A DNA stretch of 64,000 bases from Bordetella genomosp. 12 (GTDB lineage Bacteria > Pseudomonadota > Gammaproteobacteria > Burkholderiales > Burkholderiaceae_B): assembly GCF_002261355.1 (NCBI RefSeq), contig NZ_NEVU01000001.1, forward strand, positions 682,001 to 746,000. The letters are read 5' to 3'. The position numbers were made by a program, and so were the translations under genes. Each line of letters starts with the position of its first letter. Within the stretch, counting starts at the first letter, position 1. Of this stretch, positions 1 through 9,248 are shown piece by piece. Below the pieces are notes generated by a model. That model was not told the DNA's origin, made no database searches, and saw only the letters and a program-made list of their open reading frames with translations.

Positions 1-1236
1 CGATACACCTGCAAGCACGCTACGGCCATTCTGTATGGTCGCGTAGAGCACCTGCATGCCGTTGGGCGCGAAGCTCGGCGACTGGTCATCACGACCATCC
101 GTCAGCAGAGTCTCGGTGCCAGTGGACAGGTTTAGCGAGGCGATTCGGAACGCGCCGTCGCGTCTTGCAACGTACAGCAGCGTCGATCCATCAGGAGAAA
201 TTCGGGGTGAAATGTTGTAACTACCGTTAAACGTCAGGCGACGGGCTTCTCCGCCATCGAGGCCGACTTGGTAGATTTGCGGTCCGCCGCTACGATCACT
301 GGTAAAGATAATGGAACGGCCGTCGGGCGTAAAGCTCGGCTCGGTATCAATGCCGGGCGAGCGCGTAATACGGCGCGGTTTGGCGCTTCCGTCGGCCGAG
401 ACGATGTAAATTTGCGACAAGCCATCCTGGGTGAGCGCCACGGCAAGCTGCGAGCCGTCGGGCGACCAGGCCGGAGCGCTGTTGTTGCCCTTGAAATTGG
501 CCACCGGGATTTGCGAGCGGCTGGCCAGCGTCTGCACGTAGACCACGGGCTTGCCGGAGTGGAAGCTCACATAAGCCAGCTTGGAGCCGTCCGGCGACCA
601 CGTCGGCGAGATGATGGGCTCACGCGAACGCAGGGCGACCTGCGGATTCTGGCCATCGGCGTCGGCAACCTGCAATTCGTAGGTATTGCCCTGCTTGACC
701 ACATAGGCGATACGCGTGGCGAACACGCCGCGCACACCGGTGATCTTTTCATAGATGCGGTCGGCGATCTGGTGGGCGATGCGGCGCAGTTCCTGCTCCG
801 TACCCGAAAAGGCCACGCCGTCGAGCTGGCCTTTCTTGACCGTATCGGCCAGGCGGTAGCGCACTTCGTAGCGGCCATCGGCGCCGCGAGTGATGCTGCC
901 GTACGCCAGGAAGTCGGCGCCACGGCCACGCCAGTCGTCATAGGCGATGGGCGAGTCCACGGTCAGGCCGGCGCCTGCGGTGTTGATGAGGCGGAACTGG
1001 CCCGTGCGGGTCAGGTCGGCGCGGATGATGTCGGCCAAGGCACGGCCACGCACATCATCGCCCGAGAAGTCCGCGATACCGATGGGATACTGCGTGGCGC
1101 CCGTGCCGGAAATATCGACGCGCAGCTGTGCGTGGGCGGGTTGCCAGACGATAAAGGCCGCCATGAGCAGCAGCAGCGCAAGGCCATACGATCGCAAGAC
1201 CCCCGGCAGGGAGGCTCGGCTGGAAGCGGGTGTCAT
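1..1236 (-). CDS. tolB: TolB, periplasmic Tol-Pal protein (3' end outside window)
   Basis: Periplasmic beta-propeller protein of the Tol-Pal system, which links the inner-membrane TolQRA complex to Pal and the outer membrane and helps outer-membrane constriction at division. The ATG at 1236 opens a frame with a clear signal peptide: a basic start, then a hydrophobic LALLLLMAA stretch, then a cleavage-like AHAQ near residues 34-37. An N-terminal domain and repeated propeller signatures follow (SPTWSPDGSKLAY, SAPAWSPDGSQLA, PSFTPDGRSI, SPRISPDGS). 412 codons are visible without a stop; family members have about 430 residues, so only a short C-terminal piece is missing. It lies 16 bases after tolA in the same operon. 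Pal should follow beyond the left edge. Confidence 0.96.
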   Translation of the reverse strand, partial: MTPASSRASLPGVLRSYGLALLLLMAAFIVWQPAHAQLRVDISGTGATQYPIGIADFSGDDVRGRALADIIRADLTRTGQFRLINTAGAGLTVDSPIAYDDWRGRGADFLAYGSITRGADGRYEVRYRLADTVKKGQLDGVAFSGTEQELRRIAHQIADRIYEKITGVRGVFATRIAYVVKQGNTYELQVADADGQNPQVALRSREPIISPTWSPDGSKLAYVSFHSGKPVVYVQTLASRSQIPVANFKGNNSAPAWSPDGSQLAVALTQDGLSQIYIVSADGSAKPRRITRSPGIDTEPSFTPDGRSIIFTSDRSGGPQIYQVGLDGGEARRLTFNGSYNISPRISPDGSTLLYVARRDGAFRIASLNLSTGTETLLTDGRDDQSPSFAPNGMQVLYATIQNGRSVLAGVS

Positions 1237-1252
1237 GGTCAGCAATCTCCTG

Positions 1253-2359
1253 TCAATCATACATACGGTACACGACGTCGATGAGGGGCTCGTAACTGCC
1301 CTTCGAAGGCGGGGGGAAGGGGTTGCAACTGCGGATGCCGTTCTCGACCGCGCGATCGAAACCGGCATTGCCGGACGAACGCGTGAGCGTCACATTGCCT
1401 ACCTTGCCGTCACGCCCTAACTGTACCCGGTATTCCGCCGTCGGATTGGCGGAGCCGGCGCGCGGCGGGGTGGGGAAGGCGACCTTGGGTTGCACGCAGG
1501 CGCGCACCTTGGCGCCATAGCCGTCGTCACGGCCGCCACCGGCCTGGTTGCGGTCGGCGGTGCCGCCCGGGCGGCCGGCAGTGCCCAGGATGTCGTTGCG
1601 GAAGGCATCGCGCAGCGCCTTGTCGGCGGCGGCCTTCTTGGCGGCGTCTTCCTTGGCCTTTTTCTCGGCGGCGGCCTTTTTGGCGGCGTCTTCCTTGGCT
1701 TTCTGTTCGGCAGCGGCTTTCTCGGCTGCCGCCTTCTCTGCCGCGGCCTTATCGGCTGCTGCCTTTTCCGCCGCCGCCTTGTCGGCAGCGGCCTTCTTGG
1801 CAGCGTCTTCCTTGGCTTTCTTCTCGGCGGCGTCCTTGGCTTTCTGTTCCGCGGCCTTGCGTTCCTGCTCCAGGCGCTGCTTTTCTTTCAGCTCGGCCTG
1901 GCGGCGTTCTTCTTCCAGGCGCGCCTTTTCCTTGGCCGCCTCGGCGGCCTGGCGGGCTTTTTCTTCCTGCTCGCGCTTCTTGCGCGCAGCCTCCAGCGCG
2001 ATCTCGGGATCGGGCTGCGGTTCAGGCTGAGCCTGCGGCGGCGTGGGCGGAGGCGGCGGTTCCGGTTTGGGCTCGGGTTCGGGCTTGGGCGGCTCGGCCT
2101 GCGGCTTGGGCGGTTCCGGTTGGGGTTTGGGCGGCTCGGGTTCGGGCGTAGGCTTGGGCGGCGCCGCGTCGGGCGTGTCGCCGTCCATCCACAGTTCGAC
2201 CTGTACCGGGCCCGGGTTCTGCGTGTGCCAGTTCAGCCCGAAGAACAACACGATGATCAACAGTATGTGCGCCAGCACCGCCAGGCCCAGGGACTTGGCA
2301 TTGTCCTTGCGCTCTGGAGACCACGGGGTTTTACTGTCGGATCGAATAATCGGGGGCAT
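1253..2359 (-). CDS. tolA: TolA, inner-membrane anchored Tol-Pal coupling protein
   Basis: TolA spans the periplasm and transmits proton-motive-force energy from TolQR to TolB and Pal. The 368-residue protein has one transmembrane helix near residues 25-43 (LGLAVLAHILLIIVLFFGL). A proline-rich segment with PEPEPPKPQ-type repeats (about 60-115) follows, then a long Ala/Lys/Glu helical region with repeated AAEKAAADK and KAKEDAAKK units (about 120-250), and a TonB/TolA-like C-terminal domain with RVQLGRDGKVGNVTL and the ending YRMYD. The helical repeats are normal for the family and probably vary in copy number between strains. It lies between tolR and tolB in one operon. Confidence 0.97.
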   Translation of the reverse strand: MPPIIRSDSKTPWSPERKDNAKSLGLAVLAHILLIIVLFFGLNWHTQNPGPVQVELWMDGDTPDAAPPKPTPEPEPPKPQPEPPKPQAEPPKPEPEPKPEPPPPPTPPQAQPEPQPDPEIALEAARKKREQEEKARQAAEAAKEKARLEEERRQAELKEKQRLEQERKAAEQKAKDAAEKKAKEDAAKKAAADKAAAEKAAADKAAAEKAAAEKAAAEQKAKEDAAKKAAAEKKAKEDAAKKAAADKALRDAFRNDILGTAGRPGGTADRNQAGGGRDDGYGAKVRACVQPKVAFPTPPRAGSANPTAEYRVQLGRDGKVGNVTLTRSSGNAGFDRAVENGIRSCNPFPPPSKGSYEPLIDVVYRMYD

Positions 2360-2393
2360 GGGCTTGCGAGGTCAGGCGGGCGTGGTGCGCCGG

Positions 2394-2855
2394 TCAGCGT
2401 TTCTTGGCGGGCGTGGACGGCGGCTGCGAACTGCCGCCCTGATCCACCAGCAGGCCCAGGCGCGTGACGCCATTGCTGCGCAACTCGTCCATTACCTTGA
2501 CCACGGTTTCATAGGGGACTTTGCCGTCGGCGGCGATCACGACCGGGGTCTCGGCGGTGATGCGCGAGCGCACCTCGCTGACCAGCGCCGTGCGGGCGAT
2601 GTCCTGCAATTCGGCGCCGGGCTCGCGCATGCGCAGGGCAATCTGGCCGTCCTGCGAGATCTGGACTTCCAGCGGTTTGGCGGGCACATCGGCCGCAGCG
2701 CCCACCGAGGGCAGCTGGATCAGTCCGGGCGTGATCAGCGGCGCGGTGACCATGAAGATCACCAGCAGAACCAGCATCACGTCGATGTAGGGCACGACGT
2801 TGATGTCGGCCTTCATGCGGCGGCCGCCGCGGCCGCTGGAACGTACCGAAGGCAT
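2394..2855 (-). CDS. tolR: TolR, ExbD-like proton channel subunit
   Basis: Partner of TolQ in the proton-driven motor of the Tol system. It has 153 residues, with a short cytoplasmic N-terminus ending ADINVVPYIDV and a single transmembrane helix (VMLVLLVIFMVTAPLI, about residues 26-42). The helix carries the conserved Asp of the D-V-M-L-V-L-L motif, needed for proton movement in the ExbD/TolR family. A periplasmic domain follows. Its ATG overlaps the tolQ stop codon by one base (TAATG), so the two are probably translationally coupled. The length fits the family. Confidence 0.96.
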   Translation of the reverse strand: MPSVRSSGRGGRRMKADINVVPYIDVMLVLLVIFMVTAPLITPGLIQLPSVGAAADVPAKPLEVQISQDGQIALRMREPGAELQDIARTALVSEVRSRITAETPVVIAADGKVPYETVVKVMDELRSNGVTRLGLLVDQGGSSQPPSTPAKKR

Positions 2856-3529
2856 TAGCGCACCTGCCGCTGCAAGATGTTCAGGAACTCATCGACGAAG
2901 CTGTCGAAGCGGATCGAGATGCGGTCGATGTCGTTGGTGAAGCGGTTGTACGCCACCACGGCGGGGATGGCGGCGAACAGGCCGATGGCCGTGGCGATCA
3001 GGGCTTCGGCGATGCCGGGAGCCACCGAGGCCAGCGTGGCCTGCTGCATGTTCGACAGGCCGATGAAGGCATGCATGATGCCCCACACCGTGCCCAGCAG
3101 GCCGATATAGGGGCTCACCGAGCCGGCCGAAGCCAGGAAGTTCAGATGCGATTCGAGCGAATCCATTTCGCGCTGGTAAGCCGCCCGCATGGCGCGGCGC
3201 GGGCCGTCCAGTTGCGCGACCGAGTCCCCGCCGCCGCGGCGGGCCTTGAGGAATTCGGTCATGCCGGCGTCGAAGATGCGCGCCAGGGCGCCTTGTTCGT
3301 CGCGGCGGCTGGCCACGGCCTGCTGCAGCATGGCCAGATCGCCGCCCGACCAGAAGTCGTCTTCGAACCGGCGCGTCTGCTGATGCGCGCGCTTGATCGC
3401 CATTCGCTTGGCGAAAATATATGTCCAGGACATAACCGAGATGCCCAGGAGCAGCAGCATGATGAATTGAACTGGCACGCTGGCATTGAGAATCAGCGAA
3501 GACAACGACATGTCGCTGGTGACTTGCAT
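2855..3529 (-). CDS. tolQ: TolQ, ExbB-like motor subunit
   Basis: Inner-membrane subunit that forms the TolQR proton channel with TolR. I chose the ATG at 3529 (MQVTSDMSLSS), giving 224 residues. The frame is open upstream to 3610, but that extension runs into ybgC and lacks family features. A second possible start (MSLSS) lies at 3511. The protein has an N-terminal helix (about 17-38, FIMLLLLGISVMSWTYIF), a cytoplasmic loop, and two further helices containing GLLGTVWGIMHAF and IAEALIATAIGLFAAIPAV, the hallmark MotA/TolQ/ExbB motifs. It starts only 2 bases after ybgC ends and overlaps tolR by one base. Confidence 0.95.
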   Translation of the reverse strand: MQVTSDMSLSSLILNASVPVQFIMLLLLGISVMSWTYIFAKRMAIKRAHQQTRRFEDDFWSGGDLAMLQQAVASRRDEQGALARIFDAGMTEFLKARRGGGDSVAQLDGPRRAMRAAYQREMDSLESHLNFLASAGSVSPYIGLLGTVWGIMHAFIGLSNMQQATLASVAPGIAEALIATAIGLFAAIPAVVAYNRFTNDIDRISIRFDSFVDEFLNILQRQVR

Positions 3530-3531
3530 GG

Positions 3532-3954
3532 TTATTCCTGAGTGAATTCCAGTAGGGCGCGGAGGAAATCGGGCAACCCCGCGGGTCGCAAGCGTTCCGA
3601 GTCTACGCAACAGACTTGGATTTGCCCTTCGGCTAGCAGTTCCCCGTCCCGCTCGGCGCGCTGTGCAAAGTGTATCGAAGCACGGCCCAGTCGTGTGACG
3701 CGGCTGCGGATCGTGAGCAGGTCATCGAGCCGCGCCGGCCGCCGGTAGGCCATGTCCAGAGACTGGACGACGAACAGCCGCTTTTCCTCGCGCGCCAGCC
3801 GAGACTGGTCGACTCCGAGATTGCGCAGCCATTCGGTGCGGGCACGCTCGAAGAACTTGAGGTAATTGGCATAGAAAACCACGCCGCCGGCGTCCGTGTC
3901 TTCATAGTAGACACGCACGCTCAGCGCGGATTCGGCAGACGTCGGCAGACTCAC
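3532..3954 (-). CDS. ybgC: YbgC, Tol-Pal-associated acyl-CoA thioesterase
   Basis: Hot-dog fold thioesterase that commonly opens tol-pal operons in proteobacteria; family members hydrolyse acyl-CoA or acyl-ACP thioesters in the cytoplasm. The 140-residue protein shows the 4-hydroxybenzoyl-CoA thioesterase signature near residues 17-33 (YYEDTDAGGVVFYANYL), including the catalytic Asp of the DTDAGG motif, then the RARTEWLR helix. It is the first gene of the run ybgC-tolQ-tolR-tolA-tolB, with 2 bases to the tolQ start, so it is co-transcribed. The cellular substrate cannot be told from sequence. Confidence 0.94.
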   Translation of the reverse strand: MSLPTSAESALSVRVYYEDTDAGGVVFYANYLKFFERARTEWLRNLGVDQSRLAREEKRLFVVQSLDMAYRRPARLDDLLTIRSRVTRLGRASIHFAQRAERDGELLAEGQIQVCCVDSERLRPAGLPDFLRALLEFTQE

Positions 3955-4007
3955 GATGGATAAACGGCCTAGGGGAAACCCGGGCCAATAATGACCCGGG
4001 GCGCAGT

Positions 4008-5738
4008 CTACAGCGTTTCGAGCTTGTCCAGTATCTCTTTCAGTGCCGAATCCAGCGAAATTTTTTCAGCCTCTGTCTGACGCCGTCCCTGCAGCTCGAT
4101 GACCCCGTCGTTGAGGCCGCGGTCGCCGATGGTGACCCGCAAGGGCACGCCGATCAGTTCCCATTCAGCGAACATCACGCCCGGACGGGCGTCGCGGTCA
4201 TCCAGGATGACATCCACGCCGCGTTCGCGCAGGGCGGCGTAGAGCTCCTCCGCCTTGTTACGTACGGTTTCACTTTTGCCCCAGCCAACCGGGCAAATCA
4301 CGACCTCGAAGGGGGCGATGGCGCGCGGCCAGATGATGCCCTTGCTGTCGAAGTTCTGTTCGATGGCCGCCCCGACGATGCGGGTCACGCCGATACCGTA
4401 GCAACCCATTTGCATGACGGCCGGCTTGCCGGTTTCGTCCAGGAAGGTCGCCTTCAGGGCTTCCGAGTACTTGGTGCCCAGGAAAAACACGTGCCCGACT
4501 TCGATACCGCGCTGGATGGCCAGTTTGCCCTTGCCGTCGGGGGAGGGATCGCCCGCCACCACATTGCGCAGATCGGCCACCCGTTCGGCTTCGGGCAGAT
4601 CGCGGCCCCAGTTCACGCCGCGGATATGGAAGTCCTCGCGATTGGCGCCGCACACGAAGTCAGCCATGTTGGCCACGGTGCGGTCGGCGATGATGCGCAC
4701 CGGCTTGGCCGTGCCGATCGGGCCCAGATAGCCCGGTTTGCAGCCGAAATGCTCGACGATCTCGGCTTCGGTGGCAAAACGGAAGTTCTTCAGGCCAGGC
4801 AGCTTGCCCGCCTTGATCTCATTGAGTTCATGGTCGCCGCGCAGCAGCAGCAGCCAGACTTGCACGCCATCGTCTTCGGATTCGGTGGCCAGCACGATGG
4901 ACTTGATGGTCTGCGTCAGCGGCAGGCCCAGCAGCTTGGCGACATCCTCGCACTTGGCCGCGCCCGGGGTGGCAACCTGCTGCATGGCCTCGGCCGGCGC
5001 GGCACGCTCGGCCAACAGGCAGGGCGCCTCGGCCAGTTCGATATTGGCGGCGTACTCCGACTCGGGGTTGAAGACCAGCAGGTCCTCGCCGGTATCGGCG
5101 ATCACCTGGAATTCATGGCTGCGCGACCCGCCAATGGAGCCGGTATCGGCGGCCACGGCGCGGAATTCCAGCCCGAGACGGCGGAAAATCCGGTGATAGG
5201 CATCGAACATGATGTCGTAGCTGCGGCCCGCGGCGGCCTCGTCGCGGTCGAAGGAATAGGCGTCCTTCATGGTGAATTCGCGGCCGCGCATCACCCCGAA
5301 GCGCGGGCGGCGTTCGTCCCGGAACTTGGTCTGGATGTGATAGAAATTCACCGGCAGCTGGCGGTAGCTGTGGATTTCGTTACGGGCGATGTCGGTGATG
5401 ACCTCCTCGGAGGTCGGCTGCAGCACGAAGTCGCGCTGGTGCCGGTCCTTGATACGCAGCAATTCCGGGCCGTATTGCTCCCAGCGCCCCGATTCCACCC
5501 AGAGCTCGGCCGGTTGCACGACCGGCATCAGCAGCTCCACGGCGCCCGCGGCATTCATCTCGTCGCGGATGATGCCTTCGACCTTGCGGATGACCTTCAG
5601 GCCCAGGGGCATGTAGGTGTAGATGCCGCCGGCCAGTTTCCGGATCATGCCGGCCCGCGTCATGAGTTTGTGGCTGGCGACTTCTGCCTCGGCAGGAGCC
5701 TCTTTCAGGGTGTTGATATGGTAGTTGGATGCGCGCAT
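4008..5738 (-). CDS. proS: Prolyl-tRNA synthetase
   Basis: Class II aminoacyl-tRNA synthetase that charges tRNA-Pro with proline. The 576 residues match the long bacterial (ProS type 1) architecture. An N-terminal catalytic core carries motif 1 around [16 protein letters not shown] and motif 2 with [21 protein letters not shown]. The inserted YbaK-like editing domain covers about residues 225-390 ([26 protein letters not shown]), motif 3 is [13 protein letters not shown], and a C-terminal anticodon-binding domain contains [17 protein letters not shown]. The start MRASNYH is the usual family start. The gene is divergent from rppH across 65 bases and sits 53 bases upstream of ybgC on the same strand. 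Confidence 0.98.
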   Translation of the reverse strand: MRASNYHINTLKEAPAEAEVASHKLMTRAGMIRKLAGGIYTYMPLGLKVIRKVEGIIRDEMNAAGAVELLMPVVQPAELWVESGRWEQYGPELLRIKDRHQRDFVLQPTSEEVITDIARNEIHSYRQLPVNFYHIQTKFRDERRPRFGVMRGREFTMKDAYSFDRDEAAAGRSYDIMFDAYHRIFRRLGLEFRAVAADTGSIGGSRSHEFQVIADTGEDLLVFNPESEYAANIELAEAPCLLAERAAPAEAMQQVATPGAAKCEDVAKLLGLPLTQTIKSIVLATESEDDGVQVWLLLLRGDHELNEIKAGKLPGLKNFRFATEAEIVEHFGCKPGYLGPIGTAKPVRIIADRTVANMADFVCGANREDFHIRGVNWGRDLPEAERVADLRNVVAGDPSPDGKGKLAIQRGIEVGHVFFLGTKYSEALKATFLDETGKPAVMQMGCYGIGVTRIVGAAIEQNFDSKGIIWPRAIAPFEVVICPVGWGKSETVRNKAEELYAALRERGVDVILDDRDARPGVMFAEWELIGVPLRVTIGDRGLNDGVIELQGRRQTEAEKISLDSALKEILDKLETL

Positions 5739-5739
5739 G

Positions 5740-5767
5740 TTTAAAGGTGGCAGCAGATACGTATAAT
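5740..5767 (+). promoter_or_regulatory. Probable sigma-70 promoter of rppH
   Basis: A perfect -10 hexamer TATAAT at 5762-5767 follows TTTAAA at 5740-5745 with a 16-bp spacer. Transcription would begin near 5774, giving a leader of about 30 bases before the rppH ATG. The stretch lies in the rppH-proS divergent gap; its reverse strand also reads TATACG, which could serve proS. Confidence 0.55.
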
Positions 5768-5803
5768 CGTCCGTAATTGTATTGAATTCGGTGGGGGTGG
5801 CCC

Positions 5804-6373
5804 ATGCTTGATCGCGAAGGCTACCGCCCCAATGTCGGCATCATTCTCGTCAACGGTAAAAACGAGGTCTTTTGGGGCAAGCGAATCCGGGAGCACGCCT
5901 GGCAATTCCCGCAAGGCGGCATCAAATATGGCGAAAGCCCGGTGCAGGCCATGTATCGCGAACTCCATGAGGAAGTGGGCCTCAAGCCCGAGCATGTCCG
6001 CATTTTGGGGCGTACACGTGATTGGTTACGTTATAACGTGCCGGATCACTTCGTCCGGCGTGAGTGGCGTGGCCACTATAAAGGACAAAAGCAGATTTGG
6101 TTCCTGCTGCGGCTGGTTGGGCGCGACAGCGACGTTTGCCTGCGCTCGACGCAGCATCCGGAGTTCGACGCCTGGCGCTGGAGCCAGTATTGGGTGCCCT
6201 TGGACGCGGTGATCGAGTTCAAGCGCGATGTTTACACACAGGCCTTGAACGAGTTGGCTACGATCCTGTTCCGCCGGCATCACGAAACGCGCTACTTGCG
6301 GCAGCGTGTGCACGGACCTCGCTCTTCAGATAATTCCGCGGAAACAGACGGACATGCGCATATTGCTGGTTGA
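5804..6373 (+). CDS. rppH: RNA pyrophosphohydrolase (Nudix)
   Basis: Removes pyrophosphate from the 5' triphosphate end of RNA, which triggers RNase E-dependent decay. The complete Nudix box is present at about residues 38-60 ([23 protein letters not shown] split: GG-x5-E-x7-REL-x-EEVGL). Family-typical features follow: [13 protein letters not shown] and GQKQIWFLL. The length of 189 residues includes a low-complexity C-terminal tail after about residue 160. The start [15 protein letters not shown] is the standard RppH start. The last 20 bases overlap the start of the response regulator gene, so the two-component system may depend on rppH transcription. Confidence 0.96.
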   Translation: MLDREGYRPNVGIILVNGKNEVFWGKRIREHAWQFPQGGIKYGESPVQAMYRELHEEVGLKPEHVRILGRTRDWLRYNVPDHFVRREWRGHYKGQKQIWFLLRLVGRDSDVCLRSTQHPEFDAWRWSQYWVPLDAVIEFKRDVYTQALNELATILFRRHHETRYLRQRVHGPRSSDNSAETDGHAHIAG

Positions 6374-7040
6374 AGATGAGCGCGACATGGCCTCGTGGCT
6401 CATGCGCGCGCTGGCGCAAAGCGGGTTTTTGCCCGACCATGCGCCGGATGCGCGCACGGCCGAAGGCTTGATGGCCGGCAATGAGTACGATGCCATCGTC
6501 ATGGATCTGCGTCTGCCCGACAAGCACGGGCTGGTGCTGTTGCGCGAGATGCGCAATCGCGACGATCGCACGCCGGTCCTGCTGCTGACCGCGCAGGGCG
6601 CTTTGCAGGATCGCGTGCGCGGCCTGAATCTGGGCGCCGACGATTTCCTGACCAAGCCTTTCGCGCTCGAGGAACTCGAGGCCCGCCTGACCGCCCTGGT
6701 GCGGCGCAGCCGCGGGCGTCAGCATCCGCGGCTGCAATGCGGGTCGCTGTCGTATGACGGCGAGAGCCGGGCCTTCACTCTGGACGGTTCGCTGCTCTTT
6801 CTGACCCCGCGCGAACACGCCGCGCTGGCCGCGCTGCTGACCCGCAGCGGTTATCCGGTGGACAAGGCCCAGTTGTTCGGCAAGGTTTTCACGCATGACA
6901 GCGAGGCCAACCCCGACGCCATCGAGGTGGTGCTGCACCGCCTGCGCAAGAAGCTTGCCGGCAGCGATGTACGTATCGTGACCGTGCGCGGCCTGGGATA
7001 CATGCTCGAAAGCGTGGCGCGTGAGCCCTCTGAGTCCTGA
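6354..7040 (+). CDS. OmpR/PhoB-family response regulator (TctD/BctD-like)
   Basis: Transcription factor of a two-component system. The ATG at 6354 ([11 protein letters not shown]) gives 228 residues; it lies inside the 3' end of rppH. The receiver domain has the acidic pocket E7/D8, phospho-acceptor D51 (IVMDLRLPD), T79 and K101 (FLTKPF). The C-terminal winged helix contains [13 protein letters not shown] and [14 protein letters not shown] and ends [10 protein letters not shown]-like ([10 protein letters not shown]). The gene overlaps the sensor kinase by 20 bases. Its position upstream of tctBA matches TctD/BctD regulators of tricarboxylate uptake; that role is inferred from context. Regulators of this class usually bind tandem direct repeats about 11 bp apart, which matters for the array at 17204-17258. 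Confidence 0.93.
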   Translation: MRILLVEDERDMASWLMRALAQSGFLPDHAPDARTAEGLMAGNEYDAIVMDLRLPDKHGLVLLREMRNRDDRTPVLLLTAQGALQDRVRGLNLGADDFLTKPFALEELEARLTALVRRSRGRQHPRLQCGSLSYDGESRAFTLDGSLLFLTPREHAALAALLTRSGYPVDKAQLFGKVFTHDSEANPDAIEVVLHRLRKKLAGSDVRIVTVRGLGYMLESVAREPSES

Positions 7041-8565
7041 GCGCCGCTGGCGCCGGCCCTTGCTGGGCATCCGGGCGCTGCTGATTTCGCTGCTGCTGCC
7101 CGGGGTGATCCTGCTGTTGGTCATCGACAGCCTGAACGACTACCGCACGCTGTCGGCCATCACCAACGAAGCCTACGATTCGGCCTTGCTCGAGCCGGCG
7201 CGCGTGCTCGAGAGCAGCCTGGAGTTCAATCCGGACGGCAGTCTGCAGGTGGCCACGCCCCTGTACGCTCAGGTGATGCTCGAATCGCGGGCGGGCCTGC
7301 GCAAATACTTTCGCATCGAAGAAATCGATCCTCCCTGGCCGGAAGGCGCCAAGAATCAGCCGAACGATGGCCGCAGCCTGGCCGGCATGCCCGAGATGCC
7401 GCGCCCGCCGGAGTGGCCGCAGGGCAATGGGCAGCCGGTGTTCTACGATGCGGTCTATCGCAACGATCCCGTGCGGGCCGTCGCCGTTTTGCGCGATCTC
7501 TACTACCACGGGCAGCACCGCCAGGTGCTGGTCATCGTGGCCGAAAGCATGGGCAAGCGCCTGGCGGCCGAGGCTGCCGCCCAGCGCCAGGAAGTGCTGC
7601 GCGATGCGCGCATGCTGGCCCTGGTGGCCTTGCTGGTGTGGTGGGGCGTGACCTGGGCCCTGCGGCCCCTGGTGCGGCTGCGCAACGATATCCGCTCGCG
7701 CCGCCAGGATGACCTGACCGCGCTGGACGCGTCGCGCGTGCCCAGCGAAGTCGCGCCGCTGGTCGAGGCGGTCAACTATCACATTGCCCGCCACCGGCAC
7801 GTGATCGACGAACAGGCCCAGTTTCTGGCCGACGCATCGCATCAGTTGCGCACACCGCTGGCCATCATGCTCACGCAGGCCCAGTATGCGCTGCGCGAGC
7901 GCGACCCCGCGCGCGCGCAGGAAGGCCTGCGCGCCATCGTCGATCAATTGGGCCGCACCCGGCGCTTGACCGAACAGTTGCTGTCGCTGGCGCACGCCAA
8001 TCAGGCCGAAGTTACGCCGCGGCAGGTGCTGGACCTCAATGACCTGGCGCGCGAGGTGGTGTTGCAGTATCTGCCCCTGGCGCACGAGAAACGCCAGGAT
8101 CTGGGCTGGGTCGACGCGCGCGGTGAGGACACCGCCCATGAGGACAGCGGCCAGGCCGTGGTGCCTGTCATGGGGAGCGAGGCCGAGCTGCACGAGTTGC
8201 TTTCAAATCTCGTGCATAACGCCATCAATTACGCGCCCGTCGGCGCGCGCATCACGGTTTCCGTGGTGAAGAAGGCCGGGCGGGCGGAAGTCATCGTCGC
8301 CGATAACGGGCCCGGCATCGATCCGGTGCTGCGCGCACGGGCCTTCGCACGCTTTGACCGCATCGGCGGTGAGCGTTCTCCTTCGTCGTCGGGCACCGGC
8401 CTCGGCCTGTCCATCGCGCGCGGCTTTGCGCGCCGCAACGACGGCGATATCGAGCTGTGCGATGGTGAGCCCAATGACCAGGGCGGGCATGGCCTGGCCG
8501 CCGTGTTCTGGATGCCCACCATCGACGCTGACGCGTCCGCATCCGCTCCTGAAGCGCGCTCCTGA
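7021..8565 (+). CDS. Sensor histidine kinase (TctE/BctE-like)
   Basis: Membrane sensor kinase paired with the overlapping response regulator. I take the GTG at 7021 as start, giving 514 residues. There is a transmembrane helix at about 15-38, a periplasmic sensor region of about 155 residues (the TctE N-terminal type), and a second helix near 196-216. The HisKA domain has phospho-acceptor H274 in ADASHQLRTPLAIM. The ATPase domain has the N box ELLSNLVHNAINYAP, G1 DNGPGID and G2 GTGLGLSIARGFA. It is followed by tctB-tctA, so citrate or a related carboxylate is the likely signal, but the ligand cannot be read from sequence. Confidence 0.93.
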   Translation: MSPLSPERRWRRPLLGIRALLISLLLPGVILLLVIDSLNDYRTLSAITNEAYDSALLEPARVLESSLEFNPDGSLQVATPLYAQVMLESRAGLRKYFRIEEIDPPWPEGAKNQPNDGRSLAGMPEMPRPPEWPQGNGQPVFYDAVYRNDPVRAVAVLRDLYYHGQHRQVLVIVAESMGKRLAAEAAAQRQEVLRDARMLALVALLVWWGVTWALRPLVRLRNDIRSRRQDDLTALDASRVPSEVAPLVEAVNYHIARHRHVIDEQAQFLADASHQLRTPLAIMLTQAQYALRERDPARAQEGLRAIVDQLGRTRRLTEQLLSLAHANQAEVTPRQVLDLNDLAREVVLQYLPLAHEKRQDLGWVDARGEDTAHEDSGQAVVPVMGSEAELHELLSNLVHNAINYAPVGARITVSVVKKAGRAEVIVADNGPGIDPVLRARAFARFDRIGGERSPSSSGTGLGLSIARGFARRNDGDIELCDGEPNDQGGHGLAAVFWMPTIDADASASAPEARS

Positions 8566-8748
8566 AGCAAAACTTGCCGAATATGCCTAGGGATAACCCC
8601 GGGATTCAGGAACCCGACAGTCAATAGAAAGCGGATTAGCAGCTTCGCTTCGTATTCTGCGTGCCGGTCCCGTTGAAAACGGGATATGCCGCGTCCGCAT
8701 TTGGGGCGTTGGCGGAACAACCGCGCCCAGGGCGCGCGAGGAGCACGT

Positions 8749-9243
8749 GTGGACTTATCAAGCTATAAAAAGGATTACTACGGGGGAGCGTTGATGGTGC
8801 TGGTCGGCCTGGGCGCCGTGTATGCCGGTACTGATTATCATCTTGGCTCTTTGTCCCATATGGGCCCGGGGTTCTTCCCGGCAGCAGTGGGCGGCCTGCT
8901 GGCCTTCGTCGGCCTGTTGATCGCCATTTCGGCCCGTACCAAGGGCGCCGCCGACCTCGGCGAAGAAGCGCCCGAGACACCGGAACCCGGCGGGCATAGC
9001 CACGCTTTTCCGGATATCCGCGGCAGCATCTGCATCCTGCTCGGCATCCTGGCGTTTCTCCTTCTGGGCGAGTGGGGCGGCTTGCTGCCGGCCACGTTTG
9101 CCATCGTGTTCATCTCGGCGCTGGGTGATCGCACCAACACGTTGAAACAGGCTCTGTACTTGTCCCTGTCGATGTGCGCGATTGCTGTCGTTGTTTTCTG
9201 GTGGGCGCTGCAGTTGCAGTTGCCGCTGTTTCGCTGGGGTTGA
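8749..9243 (+). CDS. TctB-family small membrane subunit (tripartite tricarboxylate transporter, pair 1)
   Basis: Small four-helix subunit of a tripartite tricarboxylate transporter. I chose the GTG at 8749 because a strong GAGGAG ribosome site (8738-8743) precedes it by 5 bases and the protein then begins with the family pattern VDLSSYKKDYYGGALMVLVGLGAVYAG. That gives 164 residues. The family signature SHMGPGFFPAAVGGLLAFVGL is present at about 32-52, and two or three hydrophobic segments follow. Only 5 bases separate it from tctA. No binding-protein (TctC) gene lies between the sensor kinase and this gene, which is unlike the classic tctCBA order. Confidence 0.9.
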   Translation: MDLSSYKKDYYGGALMVLVGLGAVYAGTDYHLGSLSHMGPGFFPAAVGGLLAFVGLLIAISARTKGAADLGEEAPETPEPGGHSHAFPDIRGSICILLGILAFLLLGEWGGLLPATFAIVFISALGDRTNTLKQALYLSLSMCAIAVVVFWWALQLQLPLFRWG

Positions 9244-9248
9244 ACGCC

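Noticed and set aside
1640-2160. Repetitive stretch in tolA considered as a tandem repeat or CRISPR-like array
   Set aside because: The repeats are codons of the TolA helical and Pro-rich domains; unit length is irregular and there are no spacers.
1490-2467. 325-codon Gly/Leu-rich frame opposite tolA
   Set aside because: It mirrors the Ala/Lys/Glu repeats of tolA.
4410-5744. 444-codon frame opposite proS
   Set aside because: Antisense shadow; proS is complete on the other strand.
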